Notes under the pieces: model-generated
Told to the model about the DNA's origin: nothing
The model's database searches: none
Seen by the model: the letters and a program-made list of their open reading frames with translations, nothing else
From: Siphonodentalium dalli
Lineage: Eukaryota > Mollusca > Scaphopoda > Gadilida > Siphonodentaliidae
NCBI GenBank assembly: GCA_032622095.1
Contig: CP136066.1
Coordinates: 144,427,559 to 144,491,558, forward strand
DNA: 64,000 nucleotides
Reading direction: 5' to 3'
Position numbers and translations under genes: made by a program
Shown here: positions 44,480 to 56,234 of the stretch, piece after piece
Layout of the letters: the number at the start of each line of letters is the position of its first letter
Position numbering within the stretch: the stretch's first letter is position 1

Positions 44480-45891
44480 ATATAACTAAAGTGAAACTTG
44501 GAGAAACGTAAATTCTGCTGATCGATTCCATTCTTTATACCAGCAACTGGTCTGAATATATATATATATGATAATGATCAAATTTTTGCAGATTGCAGTG
44601 TGCGTCAGATCGGGACGTTGTCAGTTTTATTGTGGGGACCGCGCAAACTTGTGTCGATTATTTCTACTTTCGCGTTTATTAAGAATCGCGCCATTTCTCC
44701 CATCACTGGACAGCTGAGTTATGAGTGGAATGCGCTGTTTACTTTCCAACTCGATTGAGTGACCTATCCCCCGTTACATATCTGGTCCATGATTTGTAAC
44801 GACGAACATCATAATTTCATAATCATAAATTTCATAATTAATAAAATTAAGATTTGTTTTTAAATCGTTATTCGTCGATACCGGCGCCTCAGCATAAAAT
44901 CACACCGGACATGGGCAATGACTATAATTCCTTCAGTTTATCACATGTGACGCATCGGTGTTGAAATCTGAATTACTTTGTGGTTATGACTTCATAAAAT
45001 CGTTTTCTGGTGACCGAGTGTGTGTCGCCCACTCTACCGACAGTAAACACTCCGCCTCGAATAAGATTCAAGATTTTATTTCTTCAAGTTCTCTCCTAGT
45101 CATAAAACATAAGAGAACAAAACAAAAAGCGTGAAATAAAATGAAATTACGGGGCAAAAAGGTTGTGCGTTGCCAGGTCGGTGGTTGGTGCACCGGCAGG
45201 TCGTGAACCATTAACCCGGGTACGATAGGATACGCCCAACACGTCGCAGGAAAGTACGCACCAAGAGCACCATGTAGCAACCATGGCAACTACCCCCGAA
45301 TAACAGTACTACGAAAACGCGAACACATAATTTCTTCCGTTCATCCACACTGCGTGACACCGTAACCATGGTAACTGGTGAAAGGACAATCAACCGAATC
45401 GTTCAAAGAGAGACGTACTCTTTGGTTGACACAAGGTGCTAAATCAAATGGGAAAATATAACAAGGGGATTATCCGCTAAATAACGTTAATCCGGCTTAG
45501 TTATCATAGAAGCTGTGCCAAAACAACACCCGTTACGCATCCGACTGTCGGATGTTATGAAACTAACTTACATAACACGGAGAGCACCCGTGTACGGTCG
45601 GTAATTACTCTAGCCTGGCCGGGTGAATTCCATGCTCGGTTATATAAATCATGGCACCGGTTAATACTCATGGCGTCTTTGACAGCTCGCATCTGTACGA
45701 AGTGAATCACACAATACCTGCTAGAAGTTAGAACATAATGACTCCACGCTTAACCACTCTATGTGGATATCTCAGCGGCTGTTCACACTGAGTTTCATTT
45801 GCTCGCGTTGAGCGGAAAGTGGCATCAACATGTGTCTGGTTCGGTTCACCAGAACGCTAAACCGAACAGTGATTTTCCGTGTAGAAATTAG
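44480..45891. other. No gene supported
   Basis: Relatively GC-rich around 45.0-45.7 kb, with overlapping minus-strand frames that lack motifs. A TATATAA (about 45640) followed on the minus strand by a GTAAGT at 45550 could be a promoter and first exon, but nothing confirms this. Confidence 0.3.
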
Positions 45892-46390
45892 ACACCTTTC
45901 GAATAATGAACTACGACAGACAATTATTACGAATAGGGTACTATACGTCACTAGAATGTGTGTTCTTTCTATTCGTTATCGTTTTTCATATTCGTTGTTA
46001 CGATTGCGGTTTCAGATTTTCAACAAAGTACATCATATAGTAATAAGTTTCGCTATCGTTTCTCAGCTCCTCAATGTTGGAAATAATTCTGAGATTATGG
46101 GAATTTATGTCCTTAAATTGTGATCACCATGCAGGTGGTATTACCTTATTAGTGATAATCAAATCATACGTTCGTCGTAGTGAAACGCGAAAATCTTGCC
46201 AAACACAAAGCGCTAAGCTATGACCTCATGATAACAACATCATTACTGCGAGTGGCAGGCACGATTGGCTCACAAACAGACTCGTAGTCGTCAATTCTGC
46301 GAAAAAGTGTTTAGAGCGTCCGAAAATTTTACGACTATACACTTAGGTATTCGTAATTTTTACCTGTCGTAATTCATTATGCGAAAGGTG
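45892..46390. mobile_element. MITE family L copy 1
   Basis: Inverted ends ACACCTTTCGAATAATGAAC and (right, complement) ACACCTTTCGCATAATGAAT, about 500 bp apart. A collinear, diverged copy lies at 61940-62425. No coding. Confidence 0.6.
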
Positions 46391-46614
46391 TATATTACTA
46401 CAGTTATTACTAGTTATTACTACGTGACTTCACAGGGCGTTAAGGTAAAATTGTTGCGGATAATCAGATCGTTCTCTTGTACATTACTGTTGCCATTATT
46501 CATATAAACTTCAGTCGATGATAATAATAAATAATAGTTTAAATCTGTGAAGATTATGATGATACCATTGAAGTAAACACTAGTACAGTCGATCAAGATT
46601 AAAAAGACCCCTAA

Positions 46615-47147
46615 CCCCTAACTAATTGCAATAGAAGCTTTTTTGGTGTCAATCGTTCCAGCATAGCTTCCACAACAACATACTAAACCGCCCCCCCCCC
46701 CCCCAATGAATCCCCAATGTAGAAAGTCTCCATTTTGGGGGGAAAAGTCAAATAATTACGAAAAATAGGAGAAATGTGGAATATCTACTTTATGTGGCGC
46801 CTGTTGTAGACTGAAGATATATTGTCCACCACATTGTCAAATCATACTACATCAAATGCATGTTACAATAAAAGTGAGGATATCATCTGATAAAGGTGGC
46901 ATTTTTGGGTAAAATATGCGAAAAATATTTTTTTAATCGGAGAAATGTGGAACATCGACTTTCTGTGGCGCTTGTTGTAGTTTGAAGCTATATTTTTCGT
47001 CACATTGTCAAGCCATACAACATCACTTGCATGTTACAATAACAGTGAGGATATCATCTGATAAAGGTTGCATTTTTGGGTAAAATATGCAAAAAATATT
47101 TTTTAAATCGGTGAAATATGGAATCTCTCACTTCTAGTGAGAAAGTT
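46615..47147 (+). repeat. Left TIR, containing a twofold ~170-bp subterminal repeat and the gene's start codon
   Basis: Two tandem units (about 46767-46936 and 46939-47110) share 'gagaaatgtggaa', 'gtcaaatcatactacatcaa', 'atgcatgttacaataa' and 'gaggatatcatctgataaag'. The TIR continues to 'cacttctagtg' at 47147, so it covers ATG 47118 and the first ten codons. The same sequence, inverted, forms the right TIR. Confidence 0.8.
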
Positions 47148-48140
47148 GCTGTTATTTCTGAAAAACGAATGCGCTCAGTTTGTGGTACATATCGCTCCAA
47201 CGTGGACTGTATATTATGTGGCACGTACATTGATTTTGATGCGCCAAAGAGGTCGTCCAAAGAAGAAGTTCACCGAGTTCGCACAGATGAGTTTTCATCG
47301 TCTATAAAAAATGACTGTGACAAGCGGACTGATCCGTGGGCAGATGTTGTACGCAGGCGAATATAATATTTCAGGGGAGACCTCCATGCCTACGATTGTA
47401 TACCACAAAGCATGTCGTGGCAACTTTTCTACAGGAAAACAAATTCCAAAAGTATATGTTCGCGATTTGCCGTCGGATTTTTCACCGCCTGCAAAGAAAG
47501 TGAAAATCGGCAGACCAACAAATGAACTTCAACGTGTTGGCTTTCCAGAACATTTGCGAGTTTTTAATAGACAACAATGATATTGATGAACAGGTTACCA
47601 TTCCGTCCCTTGTTTCTCAAATGCAACAGGACCTGGTGCTGAGTAGTGCTGATGTTCTTGCTTACGAGCCCACATATATGAAAAAGAAGCTAAAAGAGCA
47701 TTTTGGAGAGAGAATTGTTTTCTCGAGTGCCGAGGGACAATCACGGGTAGCTTTACACATTTTCGCTTCAGCGGGGCATGACAATTACCTGAAGTCAGCA
47801 TATTTGTATCTACAAAATATGGAGAACCTTGAAAATGCGAATGAATCAGTTCACATGCAATTCATGGGAAAAGGAAATTCCATTAAAAGGTCTGTGCGAA
47901 GATGCAGTGGTCTGGCCCCCTATTTAGTCATTGAACAAGTACTCATGCGTTCCATAAAATCCGTTGGTGGATTGACAGGAGGTAGTGGCGTGAGCGACGC
48001 TCAGCGAGCCACATGGCTCTCTTCACTGGTACAGTCACAGAAACTAGTGAACAACATAAAGATATTTCGACGACTCGAATGACACGGGACATTGATGATA
48101 CTAAACTAGTGATAGACTTTTTGAAGGAACATTCCCCGTT
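47118..48140 (+). pseudogene. N-terminal 40% of the XPG/FEN-CXC transposon gene
   Basis: ATG at 47118 within the left TIR starts MESLTSSEKVAVISE. Next come cysteine pairs (VCGTYRSNVDCILCG), WADVVRRRI, then (after a frameshift near 47362) HKACRGNFSTGKQIP. After another frameshift near 47525 the frame reads ICEFLIDNNDIDEQVTIPS, AYEPTYMKKKLKEHFGERI and onward. The final in-frame stretch before the insert is VIDFLKEHSP (other frame: stop at 48080-48082). It matches from memory a family of large, multicopy, uncharacterised proteins in fish and marine invertebrates. The N-terminal cysteines may bind zinc. Two frameshifts and the insertion make this copy non-functional. Confidence 0.7.
48133..48140. 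repeat. 8-bp target-site duplication TCCCCGTT (second copy 56227-56234)
   Basis: Perfect direct copies abut both ends of the foldback element. With a single copy, the gene reads VIDFLKEHSP-FTGDPDLRN without a break. Confidence 0.9.
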
Positions 48141-48200
48141 ACAGACATGACAATTGGAACTTATTCCCTATTCCTTATTCCTTATTTTCAAAAATGTCGC

Positions 48201-49262
48201 TTTCGACCGATTTGACGGCATGGGTGGGTGGCCCGCCCCAAATACCACATAGAAACACCCCGGACCCCCCACCCATCACCCCCGGGGGGTGCCACCCCGA
48301 GGGGGTGAAAATGGGGTATGGACCATTTTCGAGAACGGTAAGGATTTCGACCGATTTGACGGCATGGGTGGGTGGCCCGCCCCAAATACCACCTAGAAGC
48401 ACCCCGACCCCCCCATCACCCCCGGGGGGTGCCACCCCGAGGGGGTGAAAATGGGGTATGGACCATTTTCGAGAACGGTAAGGATTTCGACCGATTTGAC
48501 GGCATGGGTGGGTGGCCCGCCCCAAATACCACCTAGAAACACCCCGACCCCCACCCATCACCCCCGGGGAGTGCCACCCCGAGGGGGTGAAAATGGGGTA
48601 TGGACCATTTTCGAGAACGGTAAGGATTTCGACCGATTTGACGGCATGGGTGGGTGGCCCGCCCCAAATACCACCTAGAAACACCCCGACCCCCCCACCC
48701 ATCACCCCCGGGGGGTGCCACCCCGAGGGGGTGAAAATGGGGTATGGACCATTTTCGAGAACGGTAAGGATTTCGACCGATTTGACGACATGGGCGGGTG
48801 GCCCGCCCCAAATACCACCTAGAAACACCCCGACCCCCCACCCATCACCCCCGGGGGTGCCACCCCGAGGGGGTGAAAATGGGGTATGGACCATTTTCGA
48901 GAACGGTAAGGATTTCGACCGATTTGACGGCATGGGTGGGTGGCCCGCCCCAAATACCACATAGAAACACCCCGACCCCCACCCATCACCCCCGGGGGGT
49001 GGCACCCCGAGGGGGTGAAAATGGGGTATGGACCATTTTCGAGAACGGTAAGAATTTCGACCGATTTGACGGCATGGGTGGGTGGCCCGCCCCAAATACC
49101 ACCTAGAAACACCCCGACCCCCCCCCCCCCACATCACCCCCGGGGGTGCCACCCCGAGGGGTGAAAATGAGGTATGGACCATTTTCGAGAACGGTAAGGA
49201 TTTCGACCGATTTGACGGCATGGGTGGGTGGCCCGCCCCAAATACCACATAGAAACACATCA
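48201..49262 (+). repeat. Left satellite arm: about 7.5 copies of a ~142-bp monomer
   Basis: The landmark TTTCGACCGATTTGACGG recurs at 48201, 48345, 48485, 48627, 48771, 48913, 49055 and 49201 (spacing 140-146). Each monomer has a C-rich/G-rich palindrome (CACCCCCGGGGGTGCCACCC). Units are nearly identical, with indels mainly in the homopolymer runs. Long frames on both strands here are by-products of the repeat. Confidence 0.9.
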
Positions 49263-50510
49263 CCTTTCACCCCGGATAATACCTCGGGTTTGAGCCATTT
49301 TATTGCTGATTCCTTATCCGCAAAAATGTCTCTTCTGGCCCCCGCCACAAGTACCACCTAGAACGCACCCCAACGCTCACACCAAATACCCCATAGTAAC
49401 ACCACACCCACATCCAATGGGGTCATGCATTCTGATGCAGCCGGTATCAGGTTCTGATCAAAGGACGGCCGGTGTCCTTTGATGTAGCAAACATAGATTC
49501 TTGTATTTGACGTCATTGCAACGTTCAAAGACAATGTATCAATTTCGACGTATTTCTTGTGAATAGAAATGTACTTGATGACTCCGTGTCTGACTGAGAT
49601 TAGGGAGTATTTTGTCGTGACCAGGGACGTGGGGCGTGGCTTTGTTCTCGTGTGTGGGATTAAGTCCATGCATTTAGTTCCTTGCTCCATGTTCCTTATT
49701 CAGCCTCCAATTAAAATATTATAGTTCCCTGTTCCCTGTTTCTAATTCTAATTCAAATTTGTTTTTGGTAGCTAGTATTTCTTCAGCCACCGATTCGAAA
49801 TATTTGCCGGATCGGCAGCAAGTAGCTCATTATACCAGGCCACGAATTGGGCGCAAGTAGAGTCAGAACTAACCCCGAAATTGTTAGATTGCCGATTGTG
49901 GGAGATCTGCTCCACTTGTGACCAACTCTTGTGATAAATTCGTCATAGCCACACTATGGGGGGGGGGGGGGTCAATCCTATTTATGGCCAATTTTGGAGT
50001 GAATTCGTACATATACACCCTATTATAGGGGCAAATCACCACAATAAGAGTACCCGGGTAGCCCATTATACCCGGCCACAAATTGGGCGTAGGTACTGTA
50101 TGGCGTCAAAACGGACCGTAAAATGTTGCTATATATGAGGCCCCCACCCCCTTTTCGTACGCCGTATTCCATGCCCTGTTATGGGGTACGCCGTATTCCG
50201 GCCCCTCTTTTAGGAGGTATTCGGTATTCCAAAAAATGCCGATAATCGTACGCCGACCTTCCAAAAAATGATAATAATAATAGTATAAATGCGATTTTTT
50301 GTCACAATAAATGATAAATTCACGGTTTGACAAACAGATTGTCGATCATCGTCATTTTAGATCATTTTAGACGTGATCGACTAGTTGCAATTATTTCTCG
50401 GTGAACGCGCAACAGCTCATAACTGCAACCCCATTATTACATCGACGCGTCATCGATTTCGGAAAGAAAAACGCGTAATGTTTTGGGCGCATTTGGACTC
50501 GCGCGGGATT
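49263..50510. other. Core of the foldback element, left part; no gene
   Basis: 49290-49430 looks like an old, diverged end of the satellite ('gattccttatccgcaaaaat', 'gtaccacctagaacgcaccc'). 'acactatgggggg' and 'tagcccattatacccggcca' near 49950 and 50060 recur in diverged form near 53110-53210. No coding frame is supported. Confidence 0.5.
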
Positions 50511-52215
50511 GAGATGTAACCGGGAGGTAAGTGGTCATAACTTGTATGTTCGGGTTTTACACAAATTATAACCACTTACCTCACGGTTACATCTCCATAA
50601 AAACAGTCCACATGACAGTTAATACGCATATATGGAGTGACTGTAAGGTCATGAGTGGGATGTACATATGTTGTCTGTATGATCATGGATGGGGTGTGTG
50701 GATAAATAGGAAGTGATTTTATGGTTACGGGTAATGTGTATATTTATACATGGAATGACTGTACGGTCATGATTGAACTTGGAGTAATCTGGGTGGACAT
50801 TATCGAGCGTGTGGGTATATAGGGAGTGTCCTTGTGTTAACGGGTGGGATGTATATTTATATATCTCATGAATTGTATTATCATTGGTGGGTGTATACAG
50901 CTTAGCTTATCATGGACGGCGTGTATGATTATACAGTAAATTGCTTAATTGTCGTGTGTGAGGTGTATATGCAAGTATGGATTGTTTGAGTGGCCGTGTG
51001 TGTGGGGTTTTTTGGTATATCTGGAAGGGCTGAATGGCCATTAGTGAGTATTACATGTATACCTGGAGTGAATATATCGTCTTGGGTGGGCTGCATATGT
51101 ATATCGAGTGGTTATATGAGTATGTGTGTCGAATATGTATACAGGCAGTGACTGTATGGTTAACGGTGATATGAGTACATGTAGGTATACAAGTAGTGAA
51201 TGTATGATTGTAAATGTAATGAACATCTATACATGGGGTGACTAAATGGTCATGTGTCAGGCGTATGAGTATACATGTACCTGGTGTTCCTGTTTGGTGA
51301 CTTGTGGCGGTATGGTCATGTTTAGGTTATACCAGTATACGATACACACGTGATGCTTTATTGTCATGGGCTAGGAATATATGTATATAGCGAGTGGCCG
51401 TATGGCCATGGATGAGGTACACATGCATACATGGAGTGACTATACTGACATGGCTGGGGTGTATTAGTATATCTTGAGTGGCTATTCGGTTACGGTGTGA
51501 CAGTTAGGGATACATGGAGTGACATGGCCAATGTTGAGATGAATATGTATACAAGGATTGACCATGATCATGTATGAATGTTTTGAACGGGGTGACTATA
51601 TGACCATATGTCAGGTGAAAGAGTATACCTGGTGACATGGGTGAGGGTATGTGTATGAAGCGAGTGGCTATATGGTCAGTGGTAAGGTGCATATGTATAC
51701 CGGAGTGACCGTATGGTCATTGTTGTGTTGTTTATGTATATATTGATTGTCTATTTGATTATGTGTTTGGAGAATAGGTATACGTTGGATTACTTTATGG
51801 CCAATGGTGAGATGAATGGGTATACAAGGAGTGAATATATGGTTATGGGTCATGTTTAGGAGTATACCCGGTGTGCCTGTATTGTGATGCGTGGCTGTAT
51901 TGTCATCCGTGGTCATGGGTCAGGTGTATACAGTGGGTCACTATATTATTAAGTCTATGCATATATGTAATGACTGTGTGATAATGGGTGGCTATCGCTT
52001 TCTACGCTTAACAACCCACATCTACATAAACACCATCAAGATGGAGAACTCTCTGACATGACCTCTCTATTGATTAACATATCCTTGAATTATTGTGGAA
52101 AGCGATAGCCACCCAAGGTACACATGTACAACCCACACATTACCCCAGTCACTCCATATGTACATAAGCACCACACAAATGACAACATAGTCACCCAGTT
52201 TATACACGTACACCT
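50510..52215. repeat. Degenerate ~50-bp minisatellite with a short inverted counterpart
   Basis: From about 50590 to 51990, diverged units of the type 'tatacatggagtgactgtat' + 'ggtcatg' + 'ggtgaggtgtat' repeat at roughly 45-55 bp. A hairpin (50512-50600, GAGATGTAACCGGGAGGTAA facing its complement) lies at the left. At the right, 'gggtggctatcgctttc' (51984-52000) is mirrored at 52095-52113. Beyond that come inverted units (52114-52215, 'ccagtcactccatatgtaca'). This is a fold-back arrangement within the larger foldback element. Confidence 0.55.
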
Positions 52216-53440
52216 GGTCGTACTTGAACAAATGATCGAAAAGTGAATTTTTGCCGATATTTATGTCAAGTTTGTGAGAGAAAAATCCAATATTTCTGGT
52301 GATGTCAATGGTGACAATAGTAAAAATGATCCATGGTGCATCAGACATGTTGGTATGCAATGCATAGAATACAGATTAGCCGATTGTATACATCAACCAC
52401 AACCTGTAAGCGATTGCAGGACACCCTGGGCAATATTTACCATTTTCCATATTTTGGCGGCCATTTTCGCAGCCATTTTGAGCCAAGGTAAGATTTTTGG
52501 TTCCAGAGAGTTGGAATATTAATAGGTAATGACATGCCCCACTTACATTACAATGTTCTTTTTACTTCATGTTGAAATGTGACTAGAATCCCAATTCTGA
52601 TTTTTTGTAAAATTTTGTATCGCGTCAGTTAATATACAAAACACAAAATAAAGTCAAATTACTCAACCAGTTCCAAACAGCATGAATTGATCTAGAAGAT
52701 ATTTGTGAAAAAATGTCATATTTTCAACTTTCGGCGGCCATTTTGGCCGCCATCGTAGATGTTGAGTTTCAATTTTGTCCCAAAAAAGTGTCATTATGTC
52801 CTAGCTTCACGAAAATACATACAGTTGTATACATTTTACCAGATTTTCCTGCTATAATTTGCATAAAACTGACTTAGGGTCTGGTCTAAAAAACGGCAGC
52901 CATGATGGACGCCATCCTGTCTGGAGTCTATATATAAAAGGCCACGTTTTTTCTTGTTAACATTGCTTAAAAGTTGAAGGACATAATAAGGAACAAAGTG
53001 AGTGAGTGGGGTCACAGGGGGTGCAAGGGTGCCCCTATTGGCTCCCGGACTATGGGCAAATTACTGTCATTCAATTTCTGATTCTGGGAGATTTATCTTA
53101 TTTGTGACCACGTTTGGGGGGGGGGTGAATCAGCCTATTGCAAACATATGGGCAAATTATTGTCAAAAATAGTTGGTTATATAGCCCATTATAACGCCAC
53201 ATGCAAATTTGGCGTAAATGGGTGATTCTCCCTTAAATGAACAAATTCGTCCAGAAACTTCTGAAAAAATTAAATATGTCACATGCCGATGAATTTTATG
53301 TGAGTAATAGTATGTAGCACATATATTGGTGACCACAAAAATGGCATTTGCCAAAATTATATGGCAAGGTCAAGGTCGTTCCTGACAGCATGACCTTGTG
53401 CCAATGATGTTTTTTTGGTTGACTCAGGGCGACGTCATTG
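52216..53440. other. Core of the foldback element, right part; no gene supported
   Basis: AT-rich with repeated 'ggcggccattttggccgccat'-like palindromes near 52470 and 52735. The frame at 52274-52522 and a GTAAGA at 52493 are not supported as an exon. Confidence 0.4.
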
Positions 53441-53449
53441 TCATATTCG

Positions 53450-53882
53450 ATGGTATCACCCCTTCCCCCTGAATCCTGAATACCAGTTAATTTGGGGGGT
53501 GAATCCTGAATACCAGTTTATTTTGGGGGGTTAATCCTGAATACATGTTAAGAAATAATATGCCATAAATGACATGCAAATTGTCTGTTATTTATATCAG
53601 ACAGATACAATCAGAAGTGCCGGTCGCGTTATGGACGTTGTGAGGCCGTTATGATATCATTAATGGTACTCTATGATGACATGGTGGTCGAATATGCACA
53701 AGAAGCTATTCTACCCATTCATTCATACAGATAATTAGCACAAAATATTATTTTGCGCCATCAAAACCTGCGTCCAAGATGATTTGCTCGAACCCGAATA
53801 CCAGTTAATTCGGGGGTATGAATCCCGCGTACAGCTTCAAAACACCCTGAATCCCGCGTACCAAAAATCGAGGGTGATACCC
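53450..53882 (-). mobile_element. Repeat family K, copy 2, inserted in the foldback core with a 9-bp duplication
   Basis: Inverted relative to 42109-42966 and shorter. Termini carry GGTATCACCC and GGGTGATACC. Flanks are TCATATTCG at 53441-53449 and 53883-53891. The shared blocks are 'gaatcctgaataccagttaa' (twice), 'ggtggtcgaatatgc' and 'tgcgccatcaaaacctgcgt'. Confidence 0.65.
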
Positions 53883-53891
53883 TCATATTCG

Positions 53892-54529
53892 CTCTTTCTC
53901 CAAAACTTGTATTTAATTCGAATATCATGATTAATGGAAACCAATCAAAATTGAGCCACTTTGTTGACTTGTGCCCTTTAATAGTTGAATTATCGTTATG
54001 AGTATATATTCAAATTGTACACCATGGAGTAGCCGATGATGTATCCGTCCAAACGACGTATCGCGCAGCTCCGCACGTTGAGACGTCTATGAGATACAGC
54101 CATTTGAATATACGTGGTGGAAATTGATGTACTTTGTGGGCGTGACTTAGAGTTCAAACTCTCTAAGAGGTCAACGAATACACCGTACATATATCATAAT
54201 TGGAAACAGATTTTGCTCGCATACAGGGCGATTCCTATCAAGTCGGGCATGCCCTGGTCCATCGTACACTTGGTTTGACGCCAGACAACCGAGGAACTCT
54301 GATGTAGACAACGTGAACAAACGTCAATCAAACCCTGTTCCTCAAGGGGTTCGCCAAATTGCAATGAGACTTTACAGTAGGAAACATTGTCGATGGATTT
54401 CTCTTACATGTTTCAAGTTATCGAACTGAAATTTGGTATTTAGGGGCTTCTCGGTGCATTAAATCAGATATAATTATCAGCGAGATATTCCGATGGCCCA
54501 AAATGTGTCAATGACGCCGTTGATATACC
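53892..54529. other. No gene seen
   Basis: Unique AT-rich sequence between the family K copy and the right satellite arm. Confidence 0.4.
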
Positions 54530-56165
54530 ACATGGGTGGGGTGGGGGGTCGGGGTGTTTCTAGGTGGTATTTGCCGTCTATGCCGTCAAATCGGTCGAAA
54601 TCCATACCGTTCTCGAAAATGGTCCATACCCCATTTTCACCCCCTCCGGGTGGCACCTCCCGGGGGTGATGGGGGGAGGGTCGGGGTGTTTCTATGTGGT
54701 ATTTGGGGCGGGCCACCCACCCGTGCCGTCAAATCGGTCAAAATCCTCACCGTTCTCGAAAATGGTCCATACCCCATTTCCACCCCTCGGGGTGGCACCC
54801 CCGGGGGTGATGGGGGGGGGGGGGTCGGGGTGTTTCTAGGTGGTATTTGGGGCGGGCCACCCACCCATGCCGTCAAATCGGTCGAAATCCTTACCGTTCT
54901 CGAAAATGGTCCATACCCATTTTCACCCCCTCGGGGTGGCACCCCCCCGGGGGTGATGGGTGGGGGGTCGGGGTGTTTCTAGGTGGTATTTGGGGCGGGC
55001 CACCCACCCATGCCTTCAAATCGCTCGAAATCCTTACCGTTCTCGAAAATGGTCCATACCCCATTTTCACCCCCTCGGGGTGGCACCCCCCGGGGTGTTG
55101 GGTGGGGGGTCGGGGTGTTTCTAGGTGGTATTTGGTGCGGGCCACCCACCCATGCCGTCAAATCGGTCGAAATCCTTACCGTTCTCGAAAATGGTCCATA
55201 CCCCATTTTCACCCCCTCGGGGTGGCACCTACGGGGGTGGTGGGGGGGGGGTCGGGGTGTTTCTAGGTGGTATTTGGGGCGGGCCACCCACACATGCCGT
55301 CAAATCGGTCGAAATCCTTACCGTTCTCGAAAATGGTCCATACCCCATTTCCACCCACTCGGGGTGGCACCCCCGGGGTGATGGGGGGGGTCGGGGTGTT
55401 TCTAGGTGGTATTTGGGGCGGGCCACCCACCCATGCCGTCAAATCGGTCGAAATCCTTACCGTTCTCGCAAATGGTCCATACCCAATTTTCACCCCCTCG
55501 GGGTGGCACCCCCGGGGGTGATGGGGGGGGGTGGGTCGGGGTGTTTCTAGGTGGTATTTGGGGCGGGCCACCCACCCATGCCGTCAAATCGGTCGAAATC
55601 CATACCGTTCTCGAAAATGGTCCATACCCCATTTTCACCCCTCGTGGTGGCACCCCCGGGGGTGATGGGGGGGGGGTCGGGGTGTTTCTAGGTGGTATTT
55701 GGGGCGGGCCACGCACCCATTCCGTCAAATCGGTCGAAATCCTTACCGTTCTCGAAAATGGTCCATACCCCATTTTCACCCCCTCGGGGTGGCACCCCCC
55801 GGGGGTGATGGGTGGGGGGTCGGGGTGTTTCTAGGTGGTATTTGGGGCGGGCCACCCACCCATGCCGTCAAATCGGTCGAAATCCTTACCGTTCTCGAAA
55901 ATGGTCCATACCCCATTTTCACCCCCTCGGGTGGCACCCCCCGGGGGTGATGGGTGGGGGGTCGAGGTGTTTCTAGGTGGTATTTGGGGCGGGCCACCCA
56001 CCCATGCGGTCAAATCGGTCGAAATCCTTACCGTTCTCGAAAATGGTCCATACCCCATTTTCACCCCCTCGGGTGGCACCCCCCGGGGGTGATGGGTGGG
56101 GGGTCGGGATGTTTCTATGTGGTATTTGGGGCGGGCCACCCACCCATGCCGTCAAATCGGTCGAA
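54530..56165 (-). repeat. Right satellite arm: about 11-12 copies of the ~142-bp monomer, inverted
   Basis: TCAAATCGGTCGAAATCC recurs about every 142 bp from 54590 to 56158. It is the reverse complement of the left-arm unit. The array is longer than the left arm, so the arms differ in copy number while keeping near-identical sequence. The first unit (about 54535-54600) is shortened. Confidence 0.9.
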
Positions 56166-56234
56166 AGCGACTTTTTTGAAAATAAGGAATAAGGAATAGG
56201 GAATAAGTTCCAATTGTCATGTCTGTTCCCCGTT

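Larger units (their letters stand above)
48141..56226. mobile_element. 8.1-kb foldback-like element with inverted ~142-bp satellite arms
   Basis: Both termini read inward as ACAGACATGACAATTGG and continue as a ~60-bp unique end (with TTCCTTATTCCTTATTTTC). Satellite arrays follow in opposite orientation: left 48201-49262, right about 54530-56165. The core (49263-54530) holds an inverted minisatellite, a nested family K element and no transposase gene. The 8-bp duplication would suit hAT- or P-like mobilisation. Tandem-repeat TIRs recall Foldback and Galileo. Superfamily unproven; non-autonomous. Confidence 0.85.

Noticed and set aside
44573-44715. Plus-strand acceptor (aaatttttgcag) followed by a Cys-containing frame (CVRSGRCQFYCGDR)
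   Set aside because: No donor or poly(A) signal, and the frame could be chance; too little to call an exon.
45555-45645. TATATAA and a GTAAGT donor on the minus strand, resembling a promoter and first exon
   Set aside because: No initiator, coding start or downstream exon could be linked to it; both motifs are common in AT-rich DNA.
46605-46620. Telomere-like CCCTAACCCCTAAC at the left end of the large transposon
   Set aside because: Only two imperfect units, and the second belongs to the TIR; not a telomeric array.
48175-49361. Frame of 362 codons on the minus strand and overlapping plus-strand frames in the left satellite arm
   Set aside because: All are translations of the ~142-bp satellite. 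The mirrored arm gives the same peptides inverted. Homopolymer indels change the frame between units.
52274-52522. Plus-strand frame ending near a GTAAGA donor
   Set aside because: Inside the foldback element core, with palindromic 'ggcggccatttt' sequence and no recognised motif.
54477-56199. Overlapping frames of 60-142 codons in the right satellite arm
   Set aside because: Same explanation as the left arm.
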